From Melampsora larici-populina 98AG31 (Eukaryota; Basidiomycota; Pucciniomycetes; Pucciniales; Melampsoraceae): a stretch of DNA of 64,000 nt. The notes below the pieces were generated by a model that worked only from the letters and a program-made list of their open reading frames with translations, was not told the DNA's origin and did not search any database. Below, in pieces: positions 23,501-34,499 of the stretch. Where the stretch lies: positions 462,350-526,349 of the forward strand of contig NW_006768779.1 of assembly GCF_000204055.1 (NCBI RefSeq), written 5' to 3'. The position numbers were made by a program, and so were the translations under genes. The number at the start of each line of letters is the position of its first letter. The first letter of the stretch is position 1.

Positions 23501-24761
23501 GAGCTACTTCTGAGTTCTTTAAACGCGGTTTAGTCGAGAATCGCTCCAGCAAGCTTTCGGGGAGATTTGGATATCCTTGAGTCAGGACTTGCAATGATGT
23601 TGAGATATCAAAATTCTTCATTCTAGTAGATTGACATCAGCCCGATAGCCAAATATAAGTGTGAGTGATGTGATCTTCGGCTGGAGTTGAATTAGATTAG
23701 CGGTAAAGTGCGAACCTGGCAGAATAGAAACTATTTTTGGAAGCTTTGAGGATCTCAACTGTCCGTTGAAACTGTTGATTTTGCCTTTGTAGAAAGCCGA
23801 CGATACTCTAAAAGCGGAACAAGACAGATCCATGTTCGACAAAAAAAATCATCGCAATTGTCAATAGGAAAGTTCACGTGAAATAAATATGCAGCTGTTG
23901 CTGAATCGAGAGTGGTATCCTGAGCGCGTGAGGCACTGTTGATGAGATAACACGCACCATGATTTTGTGAGTTGGTCCCGCGTTCGCCGACCATTTGACG
24001 AGAACTAACAGCTTGATAATCTGCCGACGACTATGAATAACGAAATCGATCACCCTTTTCTTGCGCTCAAAGTCATCTAATGAAGGCGATCTGTTGAATG
24101 AATGGTGTGAATGGTTGAAGAGATACGCGACAATCAAGGTCAATGATCAGCCTTGTCACATGTAGGTCTTATAGAAAAAAGGCAGGTGACTCCGAATTAA
24201 TTTGAATGAAGATTGAAAGATGTGAACTGACGTCTCAGCCACTAGTTGTAGTTCTCGAAAGACTTGAGCAATTGTACGTTGAATGACTATTTGAAGTGGA
24301 ATGAGATGAGGACCCCAATGCCGCCCTAGCTCTTTTTCATCCAATTCTGCGATTTTTCGAAGTTTTTCATCATCGGTTATGTTTTCAAGACAAGGCGGTG
24401 GTAACGGAGGTGGGACTGGAAGAGGATGTGATGGAAGTTTTTGAGGCAAACTTTCACAATCAGCTTTCCCTTTTCCCTTGATAGACTTTGAGGGTCGATT
24501 GGATGTATTTGAAGGTGGCGGGCAGGTTCCGTTGGATTGTAAGATGGTACCATTCTGAGACTGCGATTTTGAGTGTTGATGAGGATGAGGATGAAGTCCA
24601 TTTTGGATTGATGGAGAAGTAGATTGAATTGAATGATGAAGGTGATGAGGTTTGTTTGAATGATTAGGATTATTATTGGAATGATGAATGGCGAGATGAG
24701 AAGTTCCGTTTGAATTTGATTGACTAGATCGATGGTGACTGACGCTGGTGGTAGCAGCCAT
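20512..24761 (-). CDS. MED14: Mediator complex subunit 14 (Rgr1)
   Basis: A 1075-residue protein from twelve exons: 24761-24232, 24090-23958, 23807-23716, 23622-23411, 23339-23205, 23126-22980, 22887-22755, 22686-21768, 21705-21341, 21267-21220, 21127-20869 and 20766-20512; every junction keeps phase. After a low-complexity H/N/S/P-rich leader (residues 1-150) comes the conserved Med14 N-terminal domain: LIPLQIVIQRTIAQVFREL, then RRQIIKLLVLVKWSANAG, FLQRQNQQFQRTVEILKASK, LTQGYPNLPESL and RVTFRVKNMFE. The remainder has a proline-rich linker (SIPPPPPPPT) and less conserved segments. MED14 is the architectural backbone joining the Mediator head, middle and tail in RNA polymerase II transcription in the nucleus. 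Exon 10 is only 48 nt. It is convergent with the CASP gene. Confidence 0.9.
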
Positions 24762-24892
24762 GATGATGCTTAGATAATCAAGATCCTAGATTCAGGAAGG
24801 AATAGCCGATTAAGGCGAGTCCCGGATGAGAATGATGACCAGCTGAATTGATGATGATAAGTTTAAATAGTCTCCTGATTTGTTTGTGTGAT

Positions 24893-24945
24893 TGATTTGA
24901 TCTGATTTGATTTGATTTGATTTGATTTGATTGATTGATTGAAGT
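24893..24945. repeat. (TTTGA)n microsatellite in the MED14 upstream region
   Basis: Repeats of GATTT are followed by GATT units, about 50 bp, some 135-185 bp upstream of the MED14 ATG. The pyrimidine/purine strand bias may affect promoter structure; this is inference. Confidence 0.8.
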
Positions 24946-27097
24946 TCGATTTGAATAGTTTTCTTGTTGATGATACTATGTAGCAGTAGTTGGTTAGTTT
25001 GTTGAGAATGAGTTGGATGAGTTTTATTTTTTCTTGTTGACTGTCTGGGGAATCAAAACGCTGTGAAGGCAGAGAAGTTCAGTTCACACTAAAGAGAGAA
25101 TTAAAGTTGAATGTTGTTAAGTCAAATACAGCTCAATACTTAATCTACTTATGTAGACTTAAGCTATGCAAAAAGTACAACAACGATGTTCAACTTTCAG
25201 GAACAGGTCCATTCGAGTCACTTCCAAGCTATTATCCTAAAAAGGCTGCTTCTTCATTTTCAAAGTCAATCAACAATTTCCAAATTCAATCTACTTCTCA
25301 ATATACTCTACATACTCTTCGGTCCAACCGATGAACAAGTCTCATCACTGGTCAACGTCTCGAATGTATTTTCAAGTATCTCAAGCTGATAGGTCACAAA
25401 TCGATTATAACATCTATCTAGAAACACCTCAATTTGACAAAATCATATTCGTTCTTGCCAAGTTTCTCCATATGCCCTTACCCAGGAACTTTGATATATC
25501 AAGTTGAACCCTTTCTGGAAATAAGTCAGCTGGCAAGTGATCGAGTAAGTTGTCGATCCACCCAAATTAAAATTCAACACCAACCAAATTGAAAGTTCAC
25601 ATTAAGCCACATACGTAACACAAAATTACCTTCAGCGTGAGCTTACAAATAACACTTAAGAGAAATCATTTTATAACCCCAAACTGATCTGTTTTCATAC
25701 TGGGACTGCTGCATGCCTTCATGAAAGATATCAGTGTGACAGATGACCTTTGGAGTGACCTAAGCAGCCCTTTGTTTGATTTCCCTATTCCTAAATAGTT
25801 CCATTTTGTAAAATGTTATACATCTTTTTAAAAGATATATGAGGGCATTGATGTGAGTGTAAGTATTTGGTTTAAGATGATCAAAGAACAGGAATAGTTG
25901 AATGACTATTTAATATGACTACATAACACTTTCTTCCAAGTTGAATTGAAAAATCATAATAGCTGATAAAGAAAGAGAGAGTTTGCTTCGTTTTGTTTTG
26001 TCTTTTGTTGGTAAAAATGATAGAAGATGAGTCTTCTAGAGAACAAGAGGAGTAAGTTCAAGATTTTTACAATAGGTGCTCAAATCTTGGCTGTGGATTC
26101 AAAGCTGATAAATGTTAGCATAAGAGAAGAAGGAAATCAAATTTAAATACTCATAGCCTTGAGTGGTCTATGTGAATGAATGTGAATATAATTGAGATAG
26201 ATTGGTACTTGATCATACGAGACTGTGTGTCCTTTGAAGATTATTTCATCATTCCTGGATTTGATAGTTTGAGAGTTGATTCCTCCAGAACAAGCTCTAT
26301 TGAAGTGCAAGAAGATTGTCTTGATGTACAGGGTACCCGAAGTCAGAAGGGGAGTCAATTCCGCCAGAACAAGCTCTATTGAAGTGCAAAAAGATTGGCT
26401 TGATGTGCAGGGTACTCAGAGTAAGAAGAGTAACCAAGCTGCTGCATAAATGTATATCCAAATATCAAGCGTATGCATGTATATCTTATCTAGAAATCTT
26501 AAACCATTCAATTCTCATGTCATGTTGAACAAAAGGAAACATGGGTTTTAAAAATGTATGTTGATTGAAGGGTATCTCCAATAATGCCAACGGCGCTCCG
26601 CTATATTCCCTACATCCACGAGCGTAGCATTTGGGCGCTATGAGAAAAGGCCAATCGCTACGCTATTTTTTTCAAGACGCTATGGGTTTTCAAAGGTTTT
26701 CAAAGCGATGTGTGTTCCACTCCGCTCCGCTATGGGCGAATCTCACCAAGGATAGTGGCTCAAAGCGCGGTTACATAAGAAGTTTTTTTTGTGAATTTTT
26801 GCTTAAAGCCGTGTTTTGATTACTCAGGCCTTCTATGATTGGCTGTAGAGTGAGGATTAATCAAATATGAAAGAAAAGGAAAAACACAAGATAGAAAAAA
26901 CCACACGCAACCTTTTTTGGAGTTATTTTAATTATTAAACAGTAGAAAACAAATTTATTTGTGGTTTTTTTTTGATCCGTTGGGGAGAACACACAGTACA
27001 AGTTTTTTTGTATTCTTTTTTGAGTTATTGAAAGGTAAGGGAAAAGAAAAAAGGAAAAGAATTGAAATCACTTTCTAGCCTTGGTTCTAAAAGCATT
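24946..27097. other. Gene-poor interval
   Basis: Only short open frames and no recognisable protein. It contains a two-copy 79-bp tandem repeat at 26279-26436 and, at about 26580-26780, a segment with clustered CGCTCCGCTA-type motifs (CGGCGCTCCGCTATA, CACTCCGCTCCGCTATGGGC), possibly a degenerate MITE whose ends I could not define. Confidence 0.4.
26279..26436. repeat. Two-copy tandem repeat, 79 bp
   Basis: ATTCCTCCAGAACAAGCTCT starts at 26279 and ATTCCGCCAGAACAAGCTCT at 26358. Both continue TTGAAGTGCAA.AAGATTG.CTTGATGT.CAGGGTAC. Differences are about ten substitutions. Confidence 0.8.
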
Positions 27098-27519
27098 TTA
27101 AGCTTGCAGGTAAGCCACAGCTTTAGAAAATTTACCTGAAAGGGTAATATTTGCCTTTAACCACTCTTGTATAGCAACCAGCATTGAAATTGCCTTTGCC
27201 GTTAAAGAAGCACTACTAGGGACCACAATATTGGATGTGGACAAGAATGTACTCTTGCAAGGGCAAGAGGTACCTGGTAATCCAAGGTTATTGCAAGCAA
27301 TGGATGCAAGTACTGGGAGATCTGTCTCATGCTCCTATAATTAGTACCACAATTAGAGATAAGATTTGTAAAGAGACATGAAAGAGTAACCGTTGAACAT
27401 ACCCTCCACCAATCCAACTCATGTTGAACTGCAAGCAACAGATGGGGACATTTGATATAATCAAAATGTGCCTCCCAGTGTTTGTCAGCTGGTGGAGTGG
27501 TCACTTGTGTGGTAAACAT
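27098..27519 (-). pseudogene. hAT transposase C-terminal dimerisation domain, fragment
   Basis: Two exons, 27519-27403 and 27334-27098, join in phase 0 across GT..AG. The joined product ends with the hAT dimerisation layout: ELDWWR-EHETDLPVLASIA, then a segment equivalent to the SER-F block (CKSTFLSTSNIVVPSSAS), then MLVAIQEWLKANITL. In the family this region follows the RNase H-like DDE core and mediates transposase assembly. The upstream core and BED zinc finger were not identified. An acidic open frame at 28449-28685 on the same strand (NPDEEVNAFPVD, PDVACVVCKG) may be a decayed 5' part. I treat it as a truncated element. Confidence 0.6.
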
Positions 27520-29385
27520 TTCAAATTGGGAACAGATGAGGTGATGTGAAATGGAAGTGGATGTGGGTTAAGAGCATCAATGTGATCTGAGTTCAAGATG
27601 ATAGGGTCTTTGGGCCATTGAGCCAGAGTGTCATCAAAGACATGTTGAAAAAGCTTCTTGGCTTGAACAGCCTCTTCAGGGTAGTTGAGATCAAAGAACC
27701 AGATTCAGAACCAAGGATTGAAGATTGTCAATATAATGATGGAGTCAGTCCCTTCAATCTTCTTCCACATTGACACAACCGGTAGATCTGGGTCCTCACA
27801 GGCATCAACAAAATTATTGAGCTCAAGAACTATTCAAGAGTATTTGGCAAGTAGAATACAACCACTTGATGTGTTGCCCTCCATCTGCTTGGTAGCATAG
27901 AATAATACCTACAAAGACATGGTGCAAAGTCTACAAAAGGATAAGAAAGTTTCTAAAAAAAGACAAAATCAAAAGAAAACAAGAATATTGGAAGAAAATG
28001 AGAATGTCAAGAAAAAAAATGAAGTATCTGGATCTATCTTGACCATTTCCTTGATCAGATCCTATTGATCAGCACTTATCACCGCTTCCTTGTGGCAGTT
28101 GCCTAATAAGGAGCGCACACAGACTGCCTTTGAGGCACAAATGCGACTCGTGTGCACTTGTTGACAAGCAAACACCACACAGACATGGTGTATGATATGT
28201 GTAATCCCTGATAATACCAAGCTGTTCAGTCTCTGAGAAGAAATGCATCTACCACCTAAAGTCTGAATTCAGAAGATGTAAGCACTAAGATAGATGAGTA
28301 AGATTGGAAGAGGTGATATTACTTAGGCCACATGCATTGCCGAGATTTTTGAGGTAGTCAGTGTTGATATTTGAACACACACCCTACCCAGATATATAGA
28401 AGTGACCCTTCACTTGTAGTCCATTTGCTTGCCCTTGGCAATGAACTCTCATTGCCATTGTCTTTCAGAGCCCCTTATACACAAAGCATTGAACTTTTTG
28501 ACCTGAATGAAAATATCAAGGAGTTCTAGTAGAAAAAACAGGTGTTGTAAGTGAAAAAAAGATAAATTACTTCCTTTACAAACCACACAAGCCACATCAG
28601 GAATAGGGCCATCCTCACCATCTTCAGAACCCAAATCCAAGACATTGTCAACAGGGAAAGCATTTACTTCTTCATCTGGATTCATATTGTATTACACGTC
28701 TTCAGAAGATTCAAAGTTAGGATTTTCATCACTCTTGTTCAATGTCATGGTGGAGATTGATAAGGTGACTCCAGGTAAAGTAAGGAGTGTGTTTTCCTTC
28801 TTGAAGCAGGTGGTAATCTTGAAGTAGCAATGTGAAATCATTTCTTACAATGAAGCAAACATCTCCCAAGGTTCTCAGTCAATACAAATCATCCTTCCAA
28901 TACATGAGCCCTGGACAAATACCAAGTAGTGAAAGTAGACTCAAGGAAATCCTGATGGTGCACTGTACCAGTGCAGGGTGCCTTAGAAGTTGGGGGGCCT
29001 CAATAGTACAAAGACAAGCTTTTATACTTATTGAAGCCCCTAACACAAAAACGCACAGGATACTGCTAGCCCAGAATCTAGATATTGCACTATGGCTGGA
29101 AACAAACAAATACTCTTCCTCCATGGAAATTTCAGATGCGAGCCTGTTGTCGAGTGCCCAGCAAGGTTTTCAACTTTGAATCAGTGCAGCCGACTCTTCA
29201 GAGCATTCAAAACAACAAACCTTGACATGAAGACACGCGGTTAACAAAACCGTGGACGGAGTGCTAATGTCTATTGTATATTACCCTGTGCCTCGCTTTT
29301 CCACACATATATATCCCTTGTATTTCACCATCTTTTTCTTGCTTGATCATATACCAAAGTGATTCCAGCTTTTTCTTTGTGGTGG
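27520..29385. other. Degenerate interval, probable transposon remains
   Basis: No complete gene seen. A plus-strand frame at 28832-29179 is open for 115 codons but unrecognised and overlaps an open minus-strand frame. The rest has no coding signal that I can support. Confidence 0.3.
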
Positions 29386-29388
29386 TAA

Positions 29389-30063
29389 GAGCACCCACTA
29401 TGGTGGGCGTGTTTTATCGTAAATTTTGCGGTCCCGACCGCGAAATTTAATCATGCGTGTAACAACTAAATTAGTAAACGCATAAAAACCACTATGAGCT
29501 GCTTTACGACCTGATTTACCAACGATAAATCACTGTGAGTCAACCAGATCCACAGTGGTATGATCTTGAAATGAATCATCACATTCCTCATAATCTTTTC
29601 CCAAAGATCAATTATCTCAGAAGTCTTCAAATAGCAATAGGAACAACAATAATAACATCAACTAGTCTTGACTTCTTGTTTGATAAACCTCACATACCAC
29701 CTCCGCTTCCTCGCACTCAAATCTGAATTGATCGAGACTTATCAAGACTGCACTCAACGTGCTCGGAAACTATATAAGTTTTCAAGTTTGAACTTTGAAG
29801 TTGAGGTGTTGAGGTCTGAACGTTGAGATTTGAAGTCTTGAATTGTGGAGTTTGGGATTTGATGTTTTGGAAAAGGCAGTTGTTGACCGATTATCGTACG
29901 ATAAATCAAGTCGTAGGCTTGCGTAGATCTGAGCACGCGGGGTGCAAGATTTAACGCAGCAGTACGGACTGCATGTCTAAAACAGGTCCGTAGTGGACCT
30001 GTCTGGATTTTAGCGTTACGGTAACGCTAAATCACCTCGTTAACGCACCCATAGTGGGTGCTC
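29389..30063. mobile_element. MITE, GAGCAYCCACTATGG / TAA family, 675 bp
   Basis: Ends are GAGCACCCACTATGG (left) and its exact inverse at the right, flanked by TAA at 29386-29388 and 30064-30066. Internal blocks (ACGATAAATCA, GCAGATCTAC-type, CAGGTCCACTATGGACCTG-like) are shared, in inverted order, with the element at 62885-63716, so the two copies are in opposite orientation. No transposase ORF; a PIF/Harbinger-type 3-bp TAA duplication suggests mobilisation in trans. Confidence 0.88.
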
Positions 30064-30066
30064 TAA

Positions 30067-30891
30067 GGTTTTATCCTACCTTTCAATATATCCTCATGTG
30101 ATTGTAAGTTGTAATCACAAAATCAAACAATGTCTCGCATGCAGTCTAGTAATCTTGGTGTAGTTTTCAATTGGATACAGCCAAGAAAAACACACTGCAT
30201 ATCAAAGACAAGGGCCGTGTAAGAGACGTTCCACATTGATCAAAATTCATGATGGAATGGCATCCACTTGGACCCAAGCATGAATCAAATGAATGCCGAG
30301 TGGTCTGATCAATCTTGTGTTGATTGTTGGTTTGAGTTTGATTGCCGTTGTTCACAGCATTCGACCATTTGGTTGCGTGATACTTTCTGCTGGGATTATG
30401 ATGATAGCCGGTTGAGTGTATCAGAGATTATATAATCGTACTCTCCCTGAAGCCTATCTCCGCCAATTTTTCATTACCGTCATATCACGAGAGTAAGACG
30501 TGAGTTGAGCTAAATGAAAACTTCTGACAGCGCTCATTGCTTATGTAGTTGAGAATTGTAGTGCTCAAGCTGACATTTTGATCAAAAGATCTTGGAAGGT
30601 GAATTAAATCAGGACTGCTCTCACTCGGACGCAACAGCCATGACCACTGATTCAAATTGCTTACATAGGTCCAAGTTATTAGAAATCTCTCGGCGATTGA
30701 GATAAAGGTTGATTTGTATAGTGAGTCTTTGTTGCCAGTATGAGATGACAACGCTCAGCTTAATGCACATGGAATCAAGGCCTGGACTTATAACTCACCT
30801 TCAACCTACTGTACCCGTTCGTGATCGGAATATCACTTGTTTCTTCTCATCTTCTTTCATCTTAAGCTCCTTCGATTAAGACATATTCACA
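30067..30891. other. Intergenic, promoter region of the following gene
   Basis: No supported gene. Minus-strand open frames at 30167-30355 and 30485-30751 have no recognisable features. Confidence 0.35.
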
Positions 30892-33129
30892 ATGTCAACT
30901 TCTGGAGCTGATGACGTATTACACTTGTTGGCTAAGATGCCAGCCGATGCAAACCCATTTCTCGTCATAGCTGACTTCCTCAAAGCAAGCATTCAAGTAA
31001 GTAGAGCGTAACGTTTATCAAGAGCTCGAGACAGATGTTTGGTCTCTAGGAGCTGATACTTATTTTCGAGGACTTCCAACCCTTCTACCTAATTTGTCAG
31101 CCTGTCCCAATACCACGATGGGCACAATGGGTACAGCGATGCATCCTCATAGGTTTTTTTCTGTAATTTTTTTCATTTAGACTCTCGCCGAACATACCAA
31201 AAAGCTCACTCGTCTCGGCTTTCATGTCCTCTTTTTGTTTTGGCCTTTTGAAGGATGTGCTGTCAGTCTTGTCGCCTTATCTATATTCGCATCAAAACTA
31301 AGTCGTTTCGCACCTTTTCTATCAATCAATGTGAGTCTTAAGAGTCGAAGTCCTATCGCACTGTTTTATCGATGCCATGAACCGCAGTCGATTGACTTAC
31401 ATATCTACTCCATCAGTGGGGTTGGTTCGCATCGATTTGTTAAGTATCTGCGCCGTTGGTTACTTCGTCTATAGCCTGCGTCAGTAGCCTGGAGTCTTTG
31501 TCCAGATCTCACATAACCTTTGGGCTCACCTTTTAACCTTTTAATGAGTTTTTTGAAGATAGTTACCATGGCGGACTTGATCTTTGATGAGATCATCCTG
31601 GCCGGCTATCACGATCAGTCCGGGGAGATCATCTTGTTTGGAGCCAAATTCTTAGTGATCCTCGATTGTTCCTAGTAAGCTCTCCAATATAGATATGGAT
31701 CGTAGTGAATGTCGAGGCTGAAGCCCAAATGTTGTGCTTGCAGCGGTCAGCAGTGTACTTCTCTAAGAGTTTTCGACATGAATTCTCTGATCGCCAACGC
31801 TAACCATGGAGGGCGTTTTAGGTCTATTTTGGGTCTGCGCTTGTCAAGCCGCATCGCTCGTGATAGAGTCATCGCAGAAAAGAAATAAGCTGCCTGTGGC
31901 TCTTTGTTGGGGGATGAACATCATGTTGTTTTCCCTGACCGTGGTACCTATTCGTAAGCTCCTTCAAAGTGCTCGGCGTCCTCCGGTGCAAATCCTTGGG
32001 ATCTTTTCTCACCTGGTATCTTCACTGTTCCCTTTAGCAATCGTTTTGGTGGCATACATCAAAGCCAACGCAGACTATGTGGCGGCTACGCGAATCCTCA
32101 GGCCGATTATCGACTCACTCTTCAAAGCTTCTGCCTCCTACTCTTCTCAAAATTACAGTCCAGCCCAAATCATGCAAGCGCTGATTCCGGCGCAACAGGC
32201 GCCTGCCCTCTTTGTAAGAACGTTCTTCATGTGTTTCGATCATCGAGTTCTTCCAAAAGCCCACAGTTCATCTTCTCCCTTTGAAGAATTCAATGATTGA
32301 ACATATCCGCATAGCTGTTTTCACTTATTTCATAATAATCATGGGAATATGTGTGGTGAGTCCAAGCTCTCGTTGTACAAGCCAAACTGGATCCAGGTCT
32401 TATGAGAGGCAACTCTCAGTTTTACTTCCCACTCTTCAACTTCTCACTTAGAGGGCTATACAAACGGAGATTAGCGGGAGAGGGGCTCGAGTCGATTCCA
32501 GGTCTTTCTGCTGAAGATCATGAAGAAAAACTGATCAGCGCTCGTGAGATAAATCGGAAAAAGCGGAACATGCTGGTATATCATGCACTTCTCAGTGTCG
32601 TGGGTATCCTAGTGCATCTCCCGATACTTGGCTGGCAAGTAAGCTGCTGAAGTTCAATCAAACCGTATGATTGCACGTGGTAAATTGATTTTCTCTTGAA
32701 ACTGCACACCGTGTCTTCCAGGTCGGCTATATAAAAGATGCCTCACTGCGCTACAAGGACTGGCTCCTTGTCACAAAATTAGTAGGTGATATCGGGATTT
32801 CCTTGAACAAAAGAGCTTGCACTCACGGATCTCACGTTATTTAGGGTCTTCATGGTCCCTTTGTCATCGCAGGGAATATGTAAGCTGAGCTTCAATCAGT
32901 TCTAAAGAAACAGAATAATAACTGACTCGAATCCCTTTGGTGCTTCAGAACGATGCTAGTCCACAATCTTCACTCTGGACTATTGCTTTCGAATCAAAAA
33001 TCTTGTGCATCATCGCACATGCGAAACACAGATTCGGGTCATCTTGATAGCAGGCAGCGAGAATGCTCATCCGAAACCGTATCAAGAGATCATGCTGTAA
33101 CTTTTGATTTGAAGCATTCAATGGCCTAA
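30892..33129 (+). CDS. Polytopic membrane protein, family not recognised
   Basis: A multi-exon gene with supported exons 30892-30996, 31050-31130, 31181-31330, 31388-31438, 31559-31674, one ending at 32213, 32287-32350, 32397-32638, 32722-32781, 32845-32879 and 32949-33129. The junction between 31674 and the exon containing 31806 is unresolved, since a stop lies in frame just upstream of MEGVLG. Strong hydrophobic segments include HVLFLFWPFEGCAVSLVALS, GLFWVCACQAASLVI, ILGIFSHLVSSLFPLAIVLV, VFTYFIIIMGIC and YHALLSVVGILVHLPILGW, so about seven membrane spans are likely. A 70-residue hydrophilic tail (DSGHLDSRQRECSSE) follows, presumably cytosolic. It could be a receptor-like or transporter-like protein; no motif lets me choose. 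Confidence 0.6.
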
Positions 33130-33186
33130 CATACAATAAAATTTATCCACCTCTCTTTTTGAAAAATTTACGCTCACTAAAATATC

Positions 33187-33406
33187 ATGATGGACGCTAT
33201 GGTTGACTTTTTTGGATCGTATTCCTCTGGTAAGGTTATGTACATATTGTATCTAGAGTCAGTAGTCATATGTTTTTACTGTACCATGGCCAGAGATCAA
33301 CGGACAACTTCTCACCAGTCGCAATTTTTTCTCACTTGAAACCCTGGTTGGATCTATTTTGCAAAGCGAGATTATTGTAACAAGTGAGGCTGAAGTCAGC
33401 GGCTGA
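33187..33406 (+). CDS. Tiny two-exon ORF after the membrane protein gene
   Basis: Exons 33187-33229 and 33294-33406 join in phase 1 to give 51 residues (MMDAMVDFFGSYSSE then LTSRNFFSLETLVGSIL and a terminal SEAEVSG). Splice signals are good on both sides and the stop is clean. It lies only 57 bp after the preceding stop, so it may instead be an alternative 3' end of that gene. No family recognised. Confidence 0.35.
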
Positions 33407-34499
33407 CCAACAGTAGAAGTTGATATGAACCAAAGCTTCTGCTTGACTCGCAGCCCGCGGATAAGTCATCTGACACCCACAAATGAGCTTACAACCCAAC
33501 CACCATGCTTAAAAAAAGGCAAATGTAGGATGTTTGGTTTCTTGCTCTTGCCCGTCATAAATATATATATATAAAGACCACTTTCCCCTATATTTTCAAG
33601 TCAAAACATCATTTGCTGAAGCTCAAATCACCATTTCGATGTTGTAAATTCAAAACTTATGCACAACTAATGATATTCTTTATGATACAAATCCAATTCC
33701 TCTTCATCGAAAACTTGATTCAATGCTAAAAAAATTTCTCTGTTCTCTATAAATTTGCTTTCTTTTCCAAAATAAATAAGGAAAATGAAAACATCTAATC
33801 ATCTGAATTCAATAACAAGGACATCAATAATAATTCATGCAAGATTTTTAAAAAAATCCATCTCATAAACATCAAAATACTAATCATATTCAAATACCTC
33901 CATATTGAATTCTTATCATGAGTAGTGCAAAAGACACTGGAAAAAAATATCAAAATTTTGGTACATGAATAGGGATTTGAATTGGATCAAGTGACATATT
34001 TAATTCACCTAATGCTATTTCCCTTCATGTGATTGTGAGCTTATCAGTTGAGCATAATCAGATGGTAGCAACAAAGGTTCAGATTGACAGCCCACCCAAA
34101 AGAGTATATAAATCACACAATTCTCATGGATTAGATTGATCAAATTCCTTTATACATACTGAGGTGAATTCTGAATATGAGTTAGCCATGTATTCAAGGA
34201 AAACATCCTCTAAAGAGAAGTAAAAATCTTACTAACATAATACGCATTTAAGAGATCTTTGTATGATCAAAGATAGTCTTTGCTTATCTTTTTGGGGTGA
34301 TCATGCAATAAAAACTAAATCAGATAGTCAATAATGACACAACTTTTGGTCAAGTATGATGCAGCAAACTAAACCAGCAATCGAAAGTTAAATGTCCTCT
34401 GCTTCCAAACCATCAACCTAACTCTTATCTCACTTGCTCCAACCATCCCTCTCTCTTTACACACCCAAACATAAAAATCAAAAAGTCCAAAAAACAAAA
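33407..34499. other. Intergenic, AT-rich
   Basis: I see no gene, repeat or RNA here. It lies between a plus-strand gene end and the 3' end of the 5-phosphatase gene. Confidence 0.4.

Noticed and set aside
26580..26820. MITE with CGCTCCGCTA motifs
   Set aside because: I could not define matching ends or a target duplication, so it is mentioned only as a motif cluster.
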